A DNA stretch of 8,493 nucleotides from positions 13,308 through 21,800 of the forward strand of contig DEPX01000212.1 in assembly GCA_002358975.1 (NCBI GenBank), read 5' to 3'. Origin of the DNA: Micrococcaceae bacterium UBA3381. GTDB taxonomy: Bacteria > Actinomycetota > Actinomycetes > Actinomycetales > Micrococcaceae. The notes beneath the pieces were generated by a model. It was not told where the DNA came from and did not search any database. It worked only from the letters and a program-made list of their open reading frames with translations. This document shows, in pieces, positions 4,140 through 8,493 of this stretch (the stretch's first letter is position 1; every line of letters begins with the position of its first letter). A program made the translations under genes and the position numbers.

Positions 4140-6767
4140 TTAACCTCGTGGACTCGGATCATCGTACGCTAGCCTCATGCGAGCGTGATGTACCCGATGA
4201 ACCACCTCGATGCCAATCGCGCCCACAACGGCAATACTTACCGCTGCGATGATGACCGGAACCGGGGGCAACATAAATTGGTGATACCACAGCGAAATCG
4301 GCACGGTGAGTACCAGCACAAAAACACCATATAGTACGATGAGCATCCCGATTTTCTGCCAGTTTAATGGTCGCGAAATTACATTGAGCAACCACAACCC
4401 AGTTAATGTCAACGTGATAAAAGTGGCGGCCTGCAACTGCTCCATCACCAATGCAGCGTTTGGCTCTTCAGCGGCTAATGGCAACACCCCGCTATAATCA
4501 TCAGCCCAAAACCGTGCATACCAGTTAATCGCCAATAAAGTCGATACCAGAATCACACCGGAAGGGATAGCGAACTTTAGCGCTCGGGACAGAAAACCTG
4601 ACACATAGCGTCGTGGATTTGGCATTAAGGCCAAAATAAATGAGGCAATACCGATAAACAGCGCATCTGCTGTTGAAGTTTGTCGAGGCAAGGCTGGATA
4701 CTGCCACGCCAGTAGCGAGAACACCAGAACAAACAGAAATGCATACGTGGTTTTCGTCAAAAACAGGTGTGCTAAGCGTTCCATGTTGGCGATCACTTTG
4801 CGTCCCTCGGCCAGCACATGGGGTAGCCGCGAGAATTTTGAATCCAGTAGCACCATACGGGATACGGCCTTAGTTGCAGCTGCGGCGTCTCCCATGGCGA
4901 TCCCCAGATCTGCGGACTTGACCGCCAAAGCGTCATTAACCCCATCGCCGGTCATTGCGACAACACGTTGCCGATGCTGTAACGCTTTGACCATATATTC
5001 TTTTTGGTCCGGTGAAACCCGTCCAAATACCGAGTGTTGTTGCATGACGTCGGCCAGTTCATCCATGGTTTCGGGCAGATTGCGGGCATCATATCCGGAA
5101 CCGGGATGATCCCAGCCGATCTGTCGGGCTACTGCGGCAACTGTGTGTGGTGAATCGCCAGAAATGACTTTCAGTTCTACGCCTTGCTGTCGGAAATAGT
5201 CCAGTGTGTCCCGGGCGTCGTCGCGAATTTTTTCTTCAAAAGTCAGCATCACGGTGGGGAAAAGCTCGGTGGGGAGGGTTGCTTGCTCACCAAACCACGG
5301 GTGCTCTGATGTGGCAGCCTGCGACGGTGTCCTCGAATGGGCTAATAGCATGGTGCGCTGACCTGATGCGGCAAGTTGTTGTGCCGTATCGTGGAGTTCA
5401 GTTTTGATGTCTTGGCTCACGCTGAGTGCATCAATCAATGATTCTGGGGCGCCAAGCACCCATGCCCCAACCGGTTTGTGGGTGTCTTGGGGGTTGCCGA
5501 AAGCAAAGGCAGACCAGCGGCGTTCTGAAGCAAAGGCGATGGTATCGGTTTGTGCCAGACTCGGGGTGGTTGGGAAGGCTTCGCGCAGGGCAGCGGCCGT
5601 GGTGTTAGCGTTGGGATCGGCACCGATATGGCCCAGAACCAGCTTCCAACCGTGATCGGTAGATGCAAGCTGTTGTGCATGAGCAAACTGCATGATGCCT
5701 TCAGTTAGTGTGCCAGTTTTATCTAAACACACCGTATCGACGCGGGCCAGGATTTCTACGGCGGGCTGTTCTTGGATGAGTACTTTTTTGCTGCTCAGAC
5801 TGACGGCGGCGACAGCAAATGAAATAGTGGTCATAAGCGCTAAGCCCTGGGGGATCATGGTGGTAATACCGGCCACTGTTGCTACCAGCGCGGAATCCAG
5901 GCTGCCATCAGCTACCGCTTGGCGCCATCCGCCCAGCGCTTCGATTTGTCCCCAAGCCACCACGGCAATCAGTGGAATCAGCGCAAGCGTAATCCAACTT
6001 GCCACCCGATCTAAAGCGGCTCGTAACTCGGAATGGGCCTTGGTAAACTTACGGGCTCGTTTGGTCAGCTGGGCAGCATGCGAGTCGTGGCCCACACCGG
6101 TGATGCGAAAGTAGCCATCCCCGGCAATAACTGAGGTACCGGATAAGACGGGTGCCCCAGCGGGTTTATACACCGGATCGGCTTCTCCGGTGATCAACGA
6201 CTCATCAACATCCAAACTTTCGGAGGCCAGTACGAGCCCGTCTGCCGGAACTTGGTCCCCAGCCCGCAAATAGACGACATCATCTAAGACGGCCTCGGCC
6301 ATCTCGATCTGGATGATTTCGGCATTGCGGCGCACATGAATGCGGTCCTGGTGCAGCAGGGCGATACGGTCGAGTTTGAGCTTGGCAGTGTACTCCTGGA
6401 CCACCCCAATAACGACGTTTGATACTGCGGCAATGGCGAAAAGCATGTCCAACCACCGGCCTAGCGCCATAATGCCTAGGGCACACAGAAAAATGACCAG
6501 ATTGAATAAGGTCAAAATGTGGGTGCGCAAAATCGTGGCCAACGATCGTGACGAGTCATCGGGTTGGACATTGGTCAGGGCTGCACTGGTGCGAAGATCG
6601 ACTTGGGTATCGGTTAGACCGTGTGCAAGCAGTACGTCGTCGTCGGGCAGGCCTGGATCATCGACGCCGCGGGAGGTCAAGAGGGTACGCCGATGTGCTG
6701 CCGAAACATCCACCTGTGATGAGTTTGTCTGTGCTGTCTGTTTACGCAGCGGTGTAGATTTGGTCAC
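4140..6767 (-). CDS. ctpE: CtpE-like P-type cation-transporting ATPase
   Basis: An 875-residue integral membrane pump that uses ATP through an aspartyl-phosphate intermediate. Domains in order: N-terminal cation-ATPase region (about 45-80); helices M1-M2 (about 81-125); actuator domain with TGEADP (193-198); M3-M4 (about 255-322) with the motif MIPQGL (304-309); phosphorylation domain with DKTGTLTEG (Asp349); nucleotide domain with VLGAPES (437-443); hinge with ISGDSPHT (535-542) and MTGDGVNDALA (605-615); and six C-terminal helices (about 668-855). Architecture and many local matches fit actinobacterial CtpE, linked to Ca2+ uptake in mycobacteria (established for the family; substrate here inferred). 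Gln307 replaces the usual Glu of the M4 PEGL motif. The start is GTG 6767 with AGAGAG a few bases upstream. It lies downstream of purL on the same strand, separated by 105 bases with a hairpin and a palindrome, so it probably has its own promoter. Confidence 0.9.
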   Translation of the reverse strand: MTKSTPLRKQTAQTNSSQVDVSAAHRRTLLTSRGVDDPGLPDDDVLLAHGLTDTQVDLRTSAALTNVQPDDSSRSLATILRTHILTLFNLVIFLCALGIMALGRWLDMLFAIAAVSNVVIGVVQEYTAKLKLDRIALLHQDRIHVRRNAEIIQIEMAEAVLDDVVYLRAGDQVPADGLVLASESLDVDESLITGEADPVYKPAGAPVLSGTSVIAGDGYFRITGVGHDSHAAQLTKRARKFTKAHSELRAALDRVASWITLALIPLIAVVAWGQIEALGGWRQAVADGSLDSALVATVAGITTMIPQGLALMTTISFAVAAVSLSSKKVLIQEQPAVEILARVDTVCLDKTGTLTEGIMQFAHAQQLASTDHGWKLVLGHIGADPNANTTAAALREAFPTTPSLAQTDTIAFASERRWSAFAFGNPQDTHKPVGAWVLGAPESLIDALSVSQDIKTELHDTAQQLAASGQRTMLLAHSRTPSQAATSEHPWFGEQATLPTELFPTVMLTFEEKIRDDARDTLDYFRQQGVELKVISGDSPHTVAAVARQIGWDHPGSGYDARNLPETMDELADVMQQHSVFGRVSPDQKEYMVKALQHRQRVVAMTGDGVNDALAVKSADLGIAMGDAAAATKAVSRMVLLDSKFSRLPHVLAEGRKVIANMERLAHLFLTKTTYAFLFVLVFSLLAWQYPALPRQTSTADALFIGIASFILALMPNPRRYVSGFLSRALKFAIPSGVILVSTLLAINWYARFWADDYSGVLPLAAEEPNAALVMEQLQAATFITLTLTGLWLLNVISRPLNWQKIGMLIVLYGVFVLVLTVPISLWYHQFMLPPVPVIIAAVSIAVVGAIGIEVVHRVHHARMRLAYDDPSPRG

Positions 6768-6812
6768 TCAGTCTCTCTTTGACAGTTTGGCCACTACAAA
6801 TAGCATAACCAG

Positions 6813-6822
6813 TTACCGGTAA
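6813..6822. promoter_or_regulatory. palindrome in the ATPase leader, possible operator
   Basis: TTACCGGTAA is a perfect 10-bp palindrome. A TATGCT -10-like hexamer for the ATPase gene lies just downstream on the minus strand (plus positions 6802-6807). The placement fits a regulator site, but no -35 was found at the standard distance. Confidence 0.25.
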
Positions 6823-6827
6823 GACGG

Positions 6828-6859
6828 CGCAGGTGGAATGGTTAGCCATCCCACCTGCG
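6828..6859 (-). terminator. purL terminator hairpin
   Basis: CGCAGGTGG (6828-6836) pairs with CCACCTGCG (6851-6859). After one mismatch, ATGG (6838-6841) pairs with CCAT (6846-6849) around a TTAG loop. This strong stem lies 13 bases beyond the purL stop codon. There is no T tract after it, so termination efficiency is inferred from stem stability. Confidence 0.65.
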
Positions 6860-6872
6860 GTATAGACCGGTG

Positions 6873-8492
6873 CTAGTTGCCAAAACGGTTGGGCAAGGCG
6901 GTAGCCCAACCGTCCCGTAACTCATCGACGGTGGCGGTAAACAGGTCTTGGATCTCTAAGGCCTGTGAACCGGCATCCACCACGCCGATCCGCAACGATG
7001 GGTAACCGCGAGATTCGGTGATTCCGCGAAAACGGACTTCTTCCGATAACGGTACGGCCACCAGGGCACGCGCCTGGGACTCGGAGAAGAGTGCGGTGAA
7101 GGCGTCAATGTTGTCGCGTTCGGTCACATAATCCAGGTTGATGCGCATGCCAACCCCGGCTTGAACTACCATGTCTGCCAGCGCCCCGGCCAACCCACCC
7201 TCCGATAGGTCGTGGGCGGCATCGAGCATATGGGTGCGCGAAGCGTTGGATAATAGTCCGGCAAGCCGGTATTCCTTGGCCAGATCAACTGCCGGAGGCA
7301 TACCACCAAGGTGGCCACGCAGGTGAGCGAACTGTGAACCGTCCAGTTCATCGAAGGTCTCACCCAGCAGGTAGATGGCTGAACCATCAAAGCCTGGATG
7401 TAACCAGGAAGGTACCGCGGTAGCGACGTCGTCGTAGCGGCCCAGGGTCACAATCATCGGGGTCGGATGAATCGCAGTATCAACGGTTTGGTTATACAGT
7501 GACACATTGCCACCGGTGACGGGGATGCCCAGCTCTTGGCAGGCGTCAGCAATCCCGCGGGTGGCTTCTGCGAACTGCCACATTACACCCGGGTCTTCGG
7601 GAGAACCGAAGTTGAGTCCATCGGAAATGCCCAGTGGGGTGGCACCCGAGGTCGCCACGTTGCGATAGGACTCGGCCACAGCCAGTTGGGAGCCCGCATA
7701 TGGGTCCAAGTAGACAAAACGGGAGTTGCAGTCGATAGCCAAACCAATGCCCATCCCGGTATCTTCATCGACCCGGATCACACCGGCATCATTGGGTGGG
7801 CCCTGGCGGGTATTGCCACCCACAGAACTATCAGTTTGAGAGGTGATCCAGCAACGATCGGCCATATTGGCCGAACCCATTAGCTCGATCACGGCATCTT
7901 TGAGTTCTGCACCGGTGCTCGGCAGTTGCGCGGCCTGCCGAGATGACCGGAAGGTGGCAGCCTGTAGTTCATCTTGAGATGCCGGTCGAGCATAAGGACG
8001 CTCATATACCGGACCCTCATCGGCCACGGTGACCGGATCGACATCAACGATGCGTTGGCCATCCCAATCAATGGTGAGTCGACCGGAATCATTGACTTCG
8101 CCCAGCCAAGAGTATTCGACACCATAGTGTTGCATGATTTCTTCGAATGCGGCCGTGTTATCCGGGGTAACCACCGCCATCATGCGTTCTTGGGATTCCG
8201 ACATCAAAATGTCCCCGGCTGATAATCCGGCGTCACGCAACAACACATTGGTCAGTTCGATGTGCATGCCGCCGTCACCACCGGCGGCTAGCTCACTGGT
8301 GGCACAAGCAATACCAGCTGCCCCCAAATCCTGAATGCCTTCGACCAGCGATTTGGCGAATAACTCCAGGGTGGCCTCGATAATGACATTTTCTTGTAGC
8401 GGGTCGCCGGCTTGGACCACCGGGGTGTTGGCGGCACCTTCGTCATCGAAGGCGGCCGAGCTCATCGCGGCCCCGCCGATACCGTCGCCGCC
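6873..8492 (-). CDS. purL: phosphoribosylformylglycinamidine synthase subunit PurL (partial, 5' end outside window)
   Basis: The ATP-dependent synthetase subunit that converts formylglycinamide ribonucleotide plus ammonia, delivered from glutamine by PurQ with PurS, into the amidine: step four of de novo purine synthesis in the cytosol. About 539 C-terminal residues of a roughly 750-residue small-type PurL are visible. The frame runs open off the right edge (GGDGIGGAAMSS), so the ATG at 8465 is internal and not the start. Visible landmarks, counting from the first full codon: GDPLQEN (29-35); DLGAAGIACATSELA (55-69), covering the first AIR-synthase-type half; MSESQERM (97-104); GGNTRQGPPNDAGVI (225-239); ISDGLNFGSPEDP (289-301); TGGNVSLYNQ (326-335); and DLSEGGLAGALADMV near the C-terminus. 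No frameshift or missing motif is seen. It ends in TAG at 6873-6875, followed by a terminator-like hairpin. The missing part holds the N-terminal linker and the first nucleotide-binding residues. Confidence 0.97.
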   Translation of the reverse strand, partial: GGDGIGGAAMSSAAFDDEGAANTPVVQAGDPLQENVIIEATLELFAKSLVEGIQDLGAAGIACATSELAAGGDGGMHIELTNVLLRDAGLSAGDILMSESQERMMAVVTPDNTAAFEEIMQHYGVEYSWLGEVNDSGRLTIDWDGQRIVDVDPVTVADEGPVYERPYARPASQDELQAATFRSSRQAAQLPSTGAELKDAVIELMGSANMADRCWITSQTDSSVGGNTRQGPPNDAGVIRVDEDTGMGIGLAIDCNSRFVYLDPYAGSQLAVAESYRNVATSGATPLGISDGLNFGSPEDPGVMWQFAEATRGIADACQELGIPVTGGNVSLYNQTVDTAIHPTPMIVTLGRYDDVATAVPSWLHPGFDGSAIYLLGETFDELDGSQFAHLRGHLGGMPPAVDLAKEYRLAGLLSNASRTHMLDAAHDLSEGGLAGALADMVVQAGVGMRINLDYVTERDNIDAFTALFSESQARALVAVPLSEEVRFRGITESRGYPSLRIGVVDAGSQALEIQDLFTATVDELRDGWATALPNRFGN

Positions 8493-8493
8493 G

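Noticed and set aside
3861..4172. Plus-strand 103-codon frame spanning the IS edge and the RNA candidate
   Set aside because: It begins inside the IS terminal repeat, crosses the insertion junction and a terminator hairpin, and runs into the ATPase gene; its product is Cys/Arg/His-rich without pattern.
5692..6114. Long plus-strand frames opposite the ATPase gene
   Set aside because: They are mirror frames of a strongly conserved coding sequence; open antisense frames are common in GC-rich genes.
6873..8465. Reading the purL ATG at 8465 as a true start
   Set aside because: The frame continues upstream to the window edge with conserved PurL residues (GGDGIGG), so the gene is simply cut by the window.

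Overview
The window looks like chromosomal DNA of an actinobacterium, probably a Micrococcales/Micrococcaceae-type organism. This rests on the style of the PurL and CtpE-like ATPase proteins, the moderately high GC content by eye, GTG/TTG starts and an actinobacterial-type IS transposase. The genus cannot be fixed from sequence alone.

Layout. The left edge (3-122, +) holds the last 39 codons of an unidentified gene. About 700 bases with no intact gene follow; within them, 350-598 on the minus strand reads as a decayed two-to-three-helix membrane protein interrupted by in-frame stops. A complete crotonase-family acyl-CoA enzyme follows (854-1675, +). Convergent to it is a 166-residue membrane-anchored protein of unknown function (1801-2301, -). 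An apparently intact insertion sequence occupies about 2481-3900, with one DDE transposase on the minus strand, nested double terminal repeats and a perfect 12-bp flanking direct repeat.

Immediately right of the IS is a very good sigma70-type promoter pointing rightwards. It leads into about 170 bases of hairpin-rich, ORF-free DNA ending in a perfect 11-bp GC-rich hairpin, which is a good candidate for an unannotated small RNA. The rest of the window is minus-strand housekeeping DNA: a CtpE-like P-type cation ATPase (4140-6767) and the C-terminal two thirds of purL (from 6873, running off the right edge). A strong hairpin behind purL and a perfect 10-bp palindrome lie between them.

How the parts relate. 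purL belongs to de novo purine synthesis, the ATPase to cation (probably Ca2+) transport and the crotonase to acyl-CoA metabolism; they show no shared pathway. The ATPase and purL are separated by a terminator-like hairpin and are probably transcribed independently. The most interesting points are the candidate small RNA beside the IS, the Glu-to-Gln change in the ATPase M4 ion-binding motif, the altered active site of the crotonase, and the unknown membrane-anchored protein. No defence system, CRISPR array or phage module is visible.
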